Shown here piece by piece: positions 45,887 through 54,485 of a stretch of DNA of 64,000 nucleotides (position 1 is the stretch's first letter; each line of letters begins with the position of its first letter). The position numbers and the translations under genes were made by a program. The stretch is from Haloarcula laminariae (GTDB taxonomy: Archaea; Halobacteriota; Halobacteria; Halobacteriales; Haloarculaceae), in the NCBI RefSeq assembly GCF_025457605.1, contig NZ_JAMZFY010000001.1, forward strand, positions 1,364,001 through 1,428,000. The letters are read 5' to 3'. The notes below the pieces were generated by a model, which was given only the letters and a program-made list of their open reading frames with translations, did no database searches and was not told the DNA's origin.

Positions 45887-46861
45887 ATGTCTCAGGACAC
45901 TGCCGTGACGAAACCGGCTTCGGAAAGAGGTCGCATAAAGGGTGTCCATCAGGCCGTTGTAAAGTGGATAGCGAATCTAAGCGACACCTACTATGCATAT
46001 CTCCTGTTACTGCCGACGCTGATTACCGTGGGCGCGCTCGCAGTTTGGCCGCTCATCAACACGTTCGAGATATCCCTGCACAGTAATTCGCTGGTCGGTT
46101 TCTACGGCGACTTCGTTGGCTTTGAGAATTACGTCAACATACTCACTGGGGAGCGGGACGCCGTACTACCGAACCCGTTCTTCTCGCTTCAGAACCCGCT
46201 CCAGAGCGGCCTCATCGTGACGTTCGTCTTCACGTTCGTCAGCGTCGTCGTAGAGGCCTTTCTGGGGTTCGGAATGGCGCTGGTTCTCGACCAGAAATTC
46301 CGCGGACGGCGGTGGATACGAGCGGCCTTCATCATCCCGTGGGCCTTCCCTATCGTCATCCAGGGAATGATATTCTACATCATGTTCACCCCGGGCCTCG
46401 GGTTCGCAACCGAACTGACGGAGTGGCTCCCGCATCTCTCACGGAACGCACTGTCAGATGGCCCAACGGCGCTCCTCGTCGTCATCATCGCGGACATCTG
46501 GAAGCAGTCCGCGTTCGTTGCGCTCATCGTGCTGGCCGGTCTACAGAGCATCGACCGGTCGCTGTACAGCGTCGCTGAGGTGGCAGGCGCAACGCCGTGG
46601 CAGCAGTTCAAGCTCGTGACCTTCCCGCTGGTGGTGCCGTCGCTACTGATCGCGCTACTGTTCCGAACGATCGGCGCGATGCGTATCTACGGCCAGATTG
46701 AGGCGGTTACCAGTTGTGCTGTCGTGCCATCGTTGAGCTGTATGGTCGTTCGGTCATTCGACGGTGGCGCCTACGCGGACGCCGCAACAATCGCGTTCAT
46801 CACCGCATCAATCATCGGCACAGTCGTGTCGATCTACCTGATAAAATACAGGGAAGTGTAA
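45887..46861 (+). CDS. ABC sugar permease (MalF/UgpA class)
   Basis: 324 aa with six membrane helices after a 40-residue cytoplasmic start. The cytoplasmic EAA loop reads EVAGATPWQQFKLVTFPL, which docks the ATPase. Three nt separate it from the second permease. Imports the sugar bound by the preceding lipoprotein. Confidence 0.93.
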   Translation: MSQDTAVTKPASERGRIKGVHQAVVKWIANLSDTYYAYLLLLPTLITVGALAVWPLINTFEISLHSNSLVGFYGDFVGFENYVNILTGERDAVLPNPFFSLQNPLQSGLIVTFVFTFVSVVVEAFLGFGMALVLDQKFRGRRWIRAAFIIPWAFPIVIQGMIFYIMFTPGLGFATELTEWLPHLSRNALSDGPTALLVVIIADIWKQSAFVALIVLAGLQSIDRSLYSVAEVAGATPWQQFKLVTFPLVVPSLLIALLFRTIGAMRIYGQIEAVTSCAVVPSLSCMVVRSFDGGAYADAATIAFITASIIGTVVSIYLIKYREV

Positions 46862-46864
46862 CCG

Positions 46865-47779
46865 ATGTCACAAGCAAAATCAGACGACGGACTCGTGGCA
46901 AAGTGGGCGAACTACAGCATGCGCAACCCGAAACTCGTCTACCGGTACCTGTTCTACATCAGCCTCGCGGCGTTCCTGCTCATCTCGCTGTTCCCCATCT
47001 ACTGGCTGTTCGTAATCGCACTGACGTCTCCGGATAATATGTCTAACATCTGGTTCCTGCCACGCGGGTTCAACATCGGTGTCTTCATCGACATCTTCCA
47101 AACGACCCCGTTCCACTGGTACGTCCTGAACAGCCTCATCATCGCGTCGGTTACCACGGCACTGGTACTGCTGTTTGCCAGTCTCGCGGGATACGTCTTC
47201 GGCCGCATGGAGTTCCGGTTCCGTCGACCGCTCATGCTCGCCGTCCTCGCGATTAGCTACTTCCCGGCCGCCGCGTACCTGCTCCCGCTGTTCCGGCTAC
47301 TGACCGGGAACATCAGCGTGTTCGGGATTAGCTCACCCGACCTGTTCAACACCCACATAGGAATCGTCATCCCGTTACTGGGCATCACGATGCCGCTCGC
47401 AATCTTCATCTTGACCACGTTCTACGGCCAGATTCCCGACGGTCTGGAAGACGCTGCACGCATCGAGGGGACCACTCGCCTCGGCGCGCTCTTCCGGGTC
47501 ATTATGCCGCTGTCAGCGCCCGGTGTTGCGACGGCGGGCGTCCTCACGTTCATCACGGTGTACAACGAGTTCTTCTTCTCGTTCCTGATGAACGACGGCG
47601 AAGTGTCGAACGGCGCACCGCTGGTCTGGGGGATGCTTCGGTTCCAGGAACGCTTCCAGGTCAACTACGGCGAGATGGCCGCTGCGAGTCTCGTCGCGAC
47701 GATTCCGATCGTCATCCTCGTTATCTTTGCACAGGAACGAATCGTTAGCGGATTAACCTCTGGAGCACTCAAAGAATAA
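46865..47779 (+). CDS. ABC sugar permease (MalG/UgpE class)
   Basis: 304 aa with six membrane helices. EAA loop DAARIEGTTRLGALFRVIMP, and the FFFSFLMN and GEMAAASLVATIPI helices are typical. It heterodimerises with the preceding permease and is followed after 2 nt by the ATPase gene. Confidence 0.93.
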   Translation: MSQAKSDDGLVAKWANYSMRNPKLVYRYLFYISLAAFLLISLFPIYWLFVIALTSPDNMSNIWFLPRGFNIGVFIDIFQTTPFHWYVLNSLIIASVTTALVLLFASLAGYVFGRMEFRFRRPLMLAVLAISYFPAAAYLLPLFRLLTGNISVFGISSPDLFNTHIGIVIPLLGITMPLAIFILTTFYGQIPDGLEDAARIEGTTRLGALFRVIMPLSAPGVATAGVLTFITVYNEFFFSFLMNDGEVSNGAPLVWGMLRFQERFQVNYGEMAAASLVATIPIVILVIFAQERIVSGLTSGALKE

Positions 47780-47781
47780 CA

Positions 47782-48978
47782 ATGGCAAGACTCAAACTAG
47801 ACCACGTCACGAAACGGTACGACGACCATGGCAACGTAGTCACGGCAGTCGACGATATGAACCTCGACATCGAGGACGGGGAGTTTATCTGTCTCGTCGG
47901 CCCCTCGGGGTGTGGCAAATCGACGACGATGGAGACGGTCGCCGGCCTCACGATACCGACGGAGGGTGAGATCTACATCGGTGACCGCGAGGTGACGAAT
48001 CTCCCACCGAAGGACCGCGGCATCGCGATGGTGTTCCAGAACATCGCGCTGTTCCCGCACATGGACGTCTACGACAACATCAGCTTCGGCCTGCGCCTGA
48101 GGGACTACCCGAAGGACGAAATCGACCGCCGGGTCGAGAAAGCGGCCGAGACCGTCCAGCTCGAGGGGATGCTCGACCGGATGCCCGAGGAGATGTCCGG
48201 GGGGCAACGCCAGCGCGTCGCCATCGCTCGCTCAATCGTCCGCGAGCCCGAGGTCTTCCTGATGGACGAGCCGCTGGCGAACCTCGACGCGAAGCTCAAG
48301 GTCCACATGCGGACCGAACTCCAGCGTCTCCATAAGAACCTGGATACCACGATCATCTACGTGACTCACGACCAGGAGGAAGCGATGACGATGGCCGACC
48401 GCATCGCCGTCCTCAACGATGGGAAACTCCAGCAGATCGACCCGCCGCTGACCTGCTACAACGAGCCGGCCAACCTCTTCGTGGCCGGTTTCATCGGCTC
48501 ACCCTCGATGAACATCATCCGCGGGACGGTCGGACAAAACGAGATCGAGACGGAGAACTTCTCGGTCGAGTTCGACCCCACGACAGTCGAGGGCATCGGC
48601 ATAGGCGACGACGTGACGATCGGTATCAGGCCCGAAGACGTCTACCCGGTCGGCGAGGCCGACGAACTGACCCACCCGAGCGGTACCATCATGACTCGCT
48701 CGGACGTACTGGAGCCGATGGGCGATGAGATATTCGTCTACCTGCTTCTGGACGACGGCGAGACGTCCATGTCACAGGAGGGCGCAACCGACGACCAGCT
48801 ACTGATAAGCGTCGATGCCGACTCGGACCTGGCCGAAGACCAGGCTGTCGAGGTCGTGCTCGACCGCCGGAAGGTCCACCTGTTCGACGACAAGACGGGG
48901 GAAGCAATCAGTCACGGGATTACGTCTCCCGCCAGTAACGGCGAAAAAAGCGTGTCACACGCTGGCAACAGCGACTGA
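47782..48978 (+). CDS. ugpC: ABC sugar importer ATPase (MalK/UgpC class)
   Basis: 398 aa. Walker A VGPSGCGKSTTMETVAG, Q-loop VFQNIALFPHM, signature MSGGQRQRVAIARSIV, Walker B VFLMDEPLANLDAKL and switch VTHDQEEAMTMADRI. The C-terminal third is the TOBE/regulatory domain (TIGIRPEDVYPVGEADEL). Cytoplasmic energiser of the uronate-oligosaccharide importer. Acidic C-terminal tail of about 20 residues. Confidence 0.94.
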   Translation: MARLKLDHVTKRYDDHGNVVTAVDDMNLDIEDGEFICLVGPSGCGKSTTMETVAGLTIPTEGEIYIGDREVTNLPPKDRGIAMVFQNIALFPHMDVYDNISFGLRLRDYPKDEIDRRVEKAAETVQLEGMLDRMPEEMSGGQRQRVAIARSIVREPEVFLMDEPLANLDAKLKVHMRTELQRLHKNLDTTIIYVTHDQEEAMTMADRIAVLNDGKLQQIDPPLTCYNEPANLFVAGFIGSPSMNIIRGTVGQNEIETENFSVEFDPTTVEGIGIGDDVTIGIRPEDVYPVGEADELTHPSGTIMTRSDVLEPMGDEIFVYLLLDDGETSMSQEGATDDQLLISVDADSDLAEDQAVEVVLDRRKVHLFDDKTGEAISHGITSPASNGEKSVSHAGNSD

Positions 48979-48998
48979 CGGAGGCCGGATACCCCCGC

Positions 48999-49016
48999 CC
49001 GGCTGAATTGAGCCGG
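48999..49016. terminator. Hairpin after the sugar importer operon
   Basis: CCGGCT and AGCCGG form a 6-bp stem around GAATTG, 20 nt after the ATPase stop and between convergent genes. Confidence 0.3.
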
Positions 49017-49195
49017 CCAACTGCTGGCCTTTCTCCGAAACTGGCAGCGCGAACTGCTCCCAGCTGGGACTGTATCTGTCGACTGCCGCTGTAAACCAGA
49101 CTGTAGCGGGGCATCGAACCTCAGACTGGTTTTGGACAACCGAGGGACCCGGTCACGAACGTTGTTCGCAGGCAGTACTGCCCGAGTGAGAACCG

Positions 49196-50155
49196 TCACT
49201 CGACCGAATCGAGGAGACCGCGCATGTAGCCTATCGCGAACAACCGTCCTTTAGTGTGGTACCCGGGGTTGGAGTTGTCCTCGTCTGCCATCGTCGGGAC
49301 GTGGTCCGGTCGCATCGGCACGTCGTCGTCGACAAACTCTTCGTAAGCTGCCATAGCCGCGTGCATGTCCGTCGGGCCATCGTCGTGCCACGTCTCGACG
49401 AATTCGTCTTCGTCACCCTCGATATCGCGGAAATGGATGAAGTTGATTCGGTCTCCGAAGTGTTCAATCGTCTCCGGAATGTCCGCGCCCATCGCGGCGA
49501 AGTTACCCTGACAGAACGTCACCCCGTTGTGTTCGCTGTCGACTACGTCGAGGATTCGGTCGTAGTTCTCGACGCTGTTTGCGATCCGGGGCACCCCGCG
49601 AACCGTCTCGCGCGGTGGGTCGTCCGGATGGAGACCCAGTTTCACGCCGGACTCTTCGGCGACCGGCACGACCTCCTCGAGGAAGTACGCCAGCGCGTCG
49701 AAGATTTCTTCGTGGCTCTTCTCGGCGGCCTCGACCGGCGGCCCACCCTGTATCTTCGCGTTGTCGAACCCGGTGACAAGCGACCCACCGCGGGACTCGA
49801 TGTGCGCCCCCGTGCGAGCCCAGCGCACGCCGGCCATCCAGTCGTAGCAGACCACAGGTATTCCCAGGTCACCACAGTTCCGGATGAACGTCTTGAAATC
49901 CTCGATATCGTCGTCTCGGCCTTCAAGCCCGAGGCGAATCCGGTCGGTAAGTGGGACACTTCCCTCGAGTACGGAGAACTGGAGTCCATCCGCCTCCAGC
50001 CAGTTTTGCAACTGTCTGAGTTCGTCGTACGTCCAGTTCGTTTTGTCGTCGCCGATTTCCAGCGGATGAATGACTGCTTCTGTAACGCCCATCTGCTTCG
50101 CGAACTCCCACCGCTCGTCCGGTTGCGGAGGTAGCACTAAAGACGGTCGAACCAT
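49196..50155 (-). CDS. uxuA: D-mannonate dehydratase (UxuA), canonical paralogue
   Basis: 319 aa. VKLGLHPDDPPRETVRGVPR, VTFCQGNFAAMGADIPE, INFIHFRDIEGDEDEFVETW followed by HDDGPTDMHAAMAAYEEF, and PMRPDHVPTM carry all the metal and catalytic positions expected in UxuA. It dehydrates D-mannonate to 2-keto-3-deoxygluconate, the exit of the isomerase route. It is convergent with the sugar importer and ends the module next to IS relics. Compared with the paralogue at 34924 this copy keeps the HDDG segment. Confidence 0.9.
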   Translation of the reverse strand: MVRPSLVLPPQPDERWEFAKQMGVTEAVIHPLEIGDDKTNWTYDELRQLQNWLEADGLQFSVLEGSVPLTDRIRLGLEGRDDDIEDFKTFIRNCGDLGIPVVCYDWMAGVRWARTGAHIESRGGSLVTGFDNAKIQGGPPVEAAEKSHEEIFDALAYFLEEVVPVAEESGVKLGLHPDDPPRETVRGVPRIANSVENYDRILDVVDSEHNGVTFCQGNFAAMGADIPETIEHFGDRINFIHFRDIEGDEDEFVETWHDDGPTDMHAAMAAYEEFVDDDVPMRPDHVPTMADEDNSNPGYHTKGRLFAIGYMRGLLDSVE

Positions 50156-50214
50156 ACCTCTGGGGACGTTCTACGCTATAATATAACTTTTCGTATCAGA
50201 AGGCAGGTAGTGCT

Positions 50215-50620
50215 TAGTTAGCACCATCGTGTTAGACAGCAAATGTTTGCAACCATGTTCCAGCTGTTTCTGATTCGACGTGGCTGAAACAGTTCGAAAT
50301 CGTGGATGTTCGACAATATACTCACTGCAAGATACTTTCGGCCATATTCCGATTTCCAGGGGGGCTCGTCTCTGAAACCGAGTCCGTGACGGTGCAGACC
50401 TATATTGAGCCAGTCAGCATCATCAACGAGAAACGCGGCGTTGTCGACATCGCGTTTCTCGCGGACCTCTCGGAGAGATGTTTCGGTTAACCCGTTGCAA
50501 ACGCGGTAAAGAGGCGGATATGGAGAAATTCGTCCGTGTCAGGGGCGACGGCAGCATACAGCCAGTACCGCTAATCACTGATGTGAATCACACTCTCGTC
50601 TCCCACCGGCGATTGACTGG
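50215..50620 (-). mobile_element. IS6-family transposase relic D
   Basis: Minus strand: SVIHISD, an in-frame stop, RYWLYAAVAPDTDEFL at 50520-50595 (catalytic region), then DVDNAAFLVDDADWLNIGLH and RHGLGFRDEP at 50370-50460 (third catalytic Asp region) and a drifted C-terminus to about 50215. Stops and frameshifts abolish function. It is right at the 3' border of the uronate module. Confidence 0.7.
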
Positions 50621-50814
50621 GACACAGTTGATACCCGGAAATACCACCGAAGACAGCCCATATTCGAGTTTTACGCGGGCGAGCTACAGGATTGCTCCTT
50701 CGTGACCAGTCCCTTCAAGTTCCAGTTGACGATTATCGTCCCGATGCGTACCAAGCTCATCTCCGATTTTCGACATCCAGATAGTCGTGACAGAAACATC
50801 ATTTTTATATATTA

Positions 50815-51010
50815 CTACAAAAATTGATAGTTCTGACACCCAACTGTCTCGAAAGCCCGTCCACGATTGGGTACAGAAAGCAGATTTACAGCCAGTTGGC
50901 GGCGAAGCTCCGAATCAAATTGCGCTGGACGTGTGTCCCCGTAGAGGGGTGTTAGAAGCCTCTCTGACTAGCCCGACATACTCCGTTGCAGTGCAATTAT
51001 AGCTCCGCGA
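50815..51010 (+). mobile_element. IS6-family transposase relic E
   Basis: Plus strand: QLSRKPVHDWVQKADLQPVG then GEAPNQIALD, almost identical in meaning to relic C, then the frame is lost at 50935. Opposite orientation to relic D, 200 bp away; further transposase-like pieces (VFNADWVHHL near 51040) may extend it to about 51300. Confidence 0.7.
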
Positions 51011-51422
51011 CACGCGGTTCGAATTCCGTCTCGGTTAAATTTGGGTGTTCAATGCTGACTGGGTACACCACCTGTGTAGTGGATTACAGACCGCCACACC
51101 CGTTGTGAACTCGAAACCGGTACCCAAACCGATGGAGGTGTTCAACTGCCATGCTACTGGTTGGAGACAAAGCTGGCGCCCGTCTCCTGCAGCTGCGAAC
51201 AAAGCGTCGACGCCGACAGGAGCGTCTGGATATTGTCGGCCGTCCTGGGGTGATGCAACTCGTCGGGGCGTCGCTGATGTCTTGCATGGGTTGTCGTACC
51301 TGCTTGGCTGGTGCCAGCGGAGCCCCTATCCAATGGGTATAATTATTGTCACTAAACTATTGCTGGTGCACAACACTTAGCCGTAGCTGTGTTTTTTGCT
51401 ACGCCAGCACGAGAGTTCGAGT

Positions 51423-51692
51423 GTGACAGAACGCCCGGGACCGAATCCGTCGGTCAGTGATAAAGAGCTGATTCGAGCTATTTTAGAAGCATATCCGCCA
51501 GCATTAGGAACATCCGACGTCGCTGATAAGGTCGATTTGAGCAGCGAAGCAACGCGACGCCATCTCGACCGACTAGCAGAGGCCAATTATCTAAATACGG
51601 ACAAGCTTGGATCTGTGAGGGTCTGGTGGGTAACTCCAGACGGTAGAGCTTATCTGTCGTCCGGCGCTGTTGATGAATCTTTTGACCAGTAG
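51423..51692 (+). CDS. Small winged-helix DNA-binding protein
   Basis: 89 aa from a GTG; an upstream TTG would add nine residues. SDKELIRAILEAYPPALGTS, DVADKVDLSSEATRRHLDRL as the recognition helix and LGSVRVWWVTPDGRAYL as wing give a haloarchaeal winged HTH. It lies between IS relics and module C with lower GC than the neighbours. Target unknown. Confidence 0.65.
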   Translation: MTERPGPNPSVSDKELIRAILEAYPPALGTSDVADKVDLSSEATRRHLDRLAEANYLNTDKLGSVRVWWVTPDGRAYLSSGAVDESFDQ

Positions 51693-52342
51693 AGTACAAC
51701 GGTCCCGCTGATTTGAGCCCTATTGACTTTCTCCTGCTTGCGCAGTCTGTTTTGCCGTCATTGAACCTTCTCACGGCTGAGGGATACATATTCGGCAACT
51801 GTCGTGACTGTCGCAAATGGTTCTGAGCCGCTTTGAATACAGCTGATAAGCGCCTCGACACTGACCTTGGATCCGGGCCATTGGTTGACATGCTCCCCAT
51901 GGGATATCTGTTGCTGACCAACAATAGTTTTTGTTGTCAGCCGCCAATGGTACTGAGTAGGAACGCACCTGCTATCGGGTCAGTTCCTCCCTTGAGGAAG
52001 TCGTCCCGGTGCTGTAACACAGAAGCGTGCGGTTCCAGGTAAGAACAGTGGCAACTACGCAAGCGAACCCTCAAGACGGTCTCGCCTACAATACCACCCC
52101 GTAGTTTTTGATATGAAAATATGAGATGCCGCTACCGTCACCCGTGTCTTTGTCCACAAATTCGTGTGACAAAATAGTGAGCGCCATGTCCGCGTTCGAG
52201 CTGCTCGTTGTGGTTTGTGATTCCTACTGGTATTCTCCGACAAGCAGACGTAATCAAGTCGAATTAGCACCATGCGTTTTGAATTACAAAACTATTTTCA
52301 GGAGGTGGCATTGTGAGGTGAATGGGTTCGATTAGCCTATAT

Positions 52343-52362
52343 TTACAACGGTACGTTTGTAT
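52343..52362. promoter_or_regulatory. 20-bp palindrome, copy 3 (module C)
   Basis: TTACAACGGTACGTTTGTAT, sharing the TTAC arm, the central GTAC and the TGTA arm with the other copies; 28 bp from copy 4 in tandem. Confidence 0.5.
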
Positions 52363-52370
52363 GAGAATAT

Positions 52371-52390
52371 TTACGGCGGTATGCTTGTAA
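52371..52390. promoter_or_regulatory. 20-bp palindrome, copy 4 (module C)
   Basis: TTACGGCGGTATGCTTGTAA, tandem to copy 3 and 381 nt before the hydratase ATG. Confidence 0.5.
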
Positions 52391-52751
52391 TGATACGCGT
52401 ATGATTGCCGTCTCGCTGTGAAACTCTTCATTCGGTAGCTCAATAGCCGATAGTTCACGGGGTACACCAGCGGAATCCCTGTATTGTATTTGAAAACGGA
52501 TGGTGAACCCTGATTACCAATGAAAACACAAGACACGAGCCATATTCTTTCCTAATCGGATGTTCTCCGCGTTCAAGTTAAGGACGCGAGCTGTATGAGC
52601 GGTTTTCAGAATCAGCCGGCTTAAGATTCTATCGGCACCTTCGATTTTGGAATTGAAAACCTATTACGGACAAGTGGTCGTGAAAGAGCCGGACAAGTAC
52701 GGTGTACCTGCTTCCCGAATGTATTTGGGGTTGCGTCGAAATCTATCCTTC

Positions 52752-53537
52752 ATGTCCATCGACGAGACAACCAAAGACGACCTTGCAGGGTCTCTTTACG
52801 AGGCCCACGAAGCGGGAGAACCGATTGATGCGCTAACAGCGACACACGACCTCACCATCGAGGACGCTTACGAGATTCAGTCATCAGTCGTCCAACAGCG
52901 GATCGAAGACGGTGCGACGGTAGTAGGACACAAGGTGGGGCTCACGAGCGACGCGATTCAAGAGCAACTCGGTGTCGACGAACCGGACTTCGGTCGTCTC
53001 CTCGACACGATGTTCGTGGAGGGCCGGTTAGTCCCGAGCGAGAAACTGATTGCGCCGCGAATCGAACCCGAGGTGGGCTTTCTCATCGGTGAAGAATTGG
53101 AGCCGCCAGTCAGCTATCTTGATGTCCTAGAGGCAACTCAGGCTGTTGTGCCTGTTCTCGAAGTGATCGACAGCAGAGTCCGTGACTGGGATATCCAAAT
53201 TCAGGACACCATCGCCGACAACGCATCATCGGCCATGTACCTCACTGGGGAATCAGCCACCTCACTCGACGGAATCGATCTATCTCTAGAGGGCGTCAAA
53301 CTCTACCGGAACGGAACGCTCGAGGCTTCGGGTGTCGGGGCTGCTGTACTCGACCACCCGGCTCGCTCGGTCGCTTGGCTCGCCAATACCCTGGCTGATC
53401 TCGGCCAACATCTGACGGCCGGTCAGCTAGTGTTGAGCGGTTCGCTGACACCGGCAGTCGATGTCGCTCCGGGCGACGCGCTCACGGCTGAGTTCACTTC
53501 AATCGGGTCGCTGACCGCACGTATCGAGAGTAACTGA
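52752..53537 (+). CDS. 2-oxopent-4-enoate hydratase (DmpE/MhpD-like)
   Basis: 261 aa from ATG 52752; the frame is open upstream to 52647 but those residues do not match the family. VVGHKVGLTSDAIQEQLGV, DEPDFGRLLDTMFVEGR and the metal-binding Glu pair in APRIEPEVGFLIGEEL are as in vinylpyruvate hydratases. The enzyme adds water to 2-hydroxypenta-2,4-dienoate to give 4-hydroxy-2-oxovalerate, the substrate of the aldolase encoded at 57998. The D-F-G after the conserved P distinguishes it from the paralogue at 54486. Confidence 0.85.
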   Translation: MSIDETTKDDLAGSLYEAHEAGEPIDALTATHDLTIEDAYEIQSSVVQQRIEDGATVVGHKVGLTSDAIQEQLGVDEPDFGRLLDTMFVEGRLVPSEKLIAPRIEPEVGFLIGEELEPPVSYLDVLEATQAVVPVLEVIDSRVRDWDIQIQDTIADNASSAMYLTGESATSLDGIDLSLEGVKLYRNGTLEASGVGAAVLDHPARSVAWLANTLADLGQHLTAGQLVLSGSLTPAVDVAPGDALTAEFTSIGSLTARIESN

Positions 53538-53658
53538 GTTGCGGCCGGGGGCTATTCTGTCACGCCCGGCTTTGGCCTCCGAAGAGGGGTTTTCGCTAAT
53601 GAAATAGATGTTTTGGTGGTGAAAACAGTTTTATGCTTGGCTTGGTATCTTTTCACGT

Positions 53659-54420
53659 ATGACGCACACCGCCAATCACCCAGTACAGACGACCGAGAAG
53701 TCCCTAGTGCTCCTCGAGGAACTCAGAGAGCTCGACGGGGCACGAATTCACGAACTAGAAGAGCGAGTCGATATGACGAAAGGAGCAATCCACAACCATC
53801 TGAGCACCCTTCGCCAGCACGGGTTCGTCACGAAGGAAGACGACGTGTATCACCTCTCCCTGCGATTTCTGACTCTCGGCGGACATGTTCGCAGCGGTCA
53901 CGAGATATACACCGCCGGTCGGTCGAAAGCTGATCAGCTGGCCGATGACACGGGGATGCTCGTCAATATCATGACCGAGGAAGACGGCAAAGGCGTGTAT
54001 CTCTATCAGTCCCACGGCGAGTACGCAATCAGCCTCGACACCCACGTCGGGTTCCGTATCCACCTGCACAGCATCGCGATCGGAAAGGCGATTCTCGCAT
54101 ACTTGCCACGCGGGCGCGTCGATGAAATCATCGACCGGTGGGGACTTCCGAAGATGACCGAGAACACGATTACCGACCGCGACCTGCTCTACGAGGAACT
54201 CGACCGGTTCCGAGAACAGGGGTATGCGACTGAACACGAAGAACGGACCGAGGGACTCGCCTGCATCGCGGCACCAATTCGTCTGGACGACGAGCTACTC
54301 GGTGCGATTAGCATCTCAGCGCCGACACGGCGGCTCGGGATGGCGGGATTCGACGACGAAATCGTCGGCGAGGTTCAGAGCACCGCCAACGAGATCTCAC
54401 TCGAAATCAAGTACCGGTAG
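53659..54420 (+). CDS. IclR-family transcriptional regulator (module C)
   Basis: 253 aa. HTH (about 10-68) with VLLEELRELDGARIHELEE and DMTKGAIHNHLSTLRQHGFV; effector domain with RIHLHSIAIGKAILAYLPRG and REQGYATEHEERTEGLACIA. It sits between the hydratase and the convergent decarboxylase-like gene. A TATA-like GTTTTATGC lies about 30 nt upstream. Likely regulator of the meta-cleavage genes. Confidence 0.92.
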   Translation: MTHTANHPVQTTEKSLVLLEELRELDGARIHELEERVDMTKGAIHNHLSTLRQHGFVTKEDDVYHLSLRFLTLGGHVRSGHEIYTAGRSKADQLADDTGMLVNIMTEEDGKGVYLYQSHGEYAISLDTHVGFRIHLHSIAIGKAILAYLPRGRVDEIIDRWGLPKMTENTITDRDLLYEELDRFREQGYATEHEERTEGLACIAAPIRLDDELLGAISISAPTRRLGMAGFDDEIVGEVQSTANEISLEIKYR

Positions 54421-54485
54421 AGACCAGTCTAGTTGTCTCCCGTTGCTCGCATCTATCTGACAACGCGAAAAATCGGGGACGGCGT

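Larger units (their letters stand above)
51693..52751. other. 1.06-kb intergenic region upstream of module C
   Basis: AT-rich, with frequent stops. It holds two tandem 20-bp palindromes (52343 and 52371). No convincing gene; frames of up to 148 codons have un-haloarchaeal composition. Confidence 0.5.
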
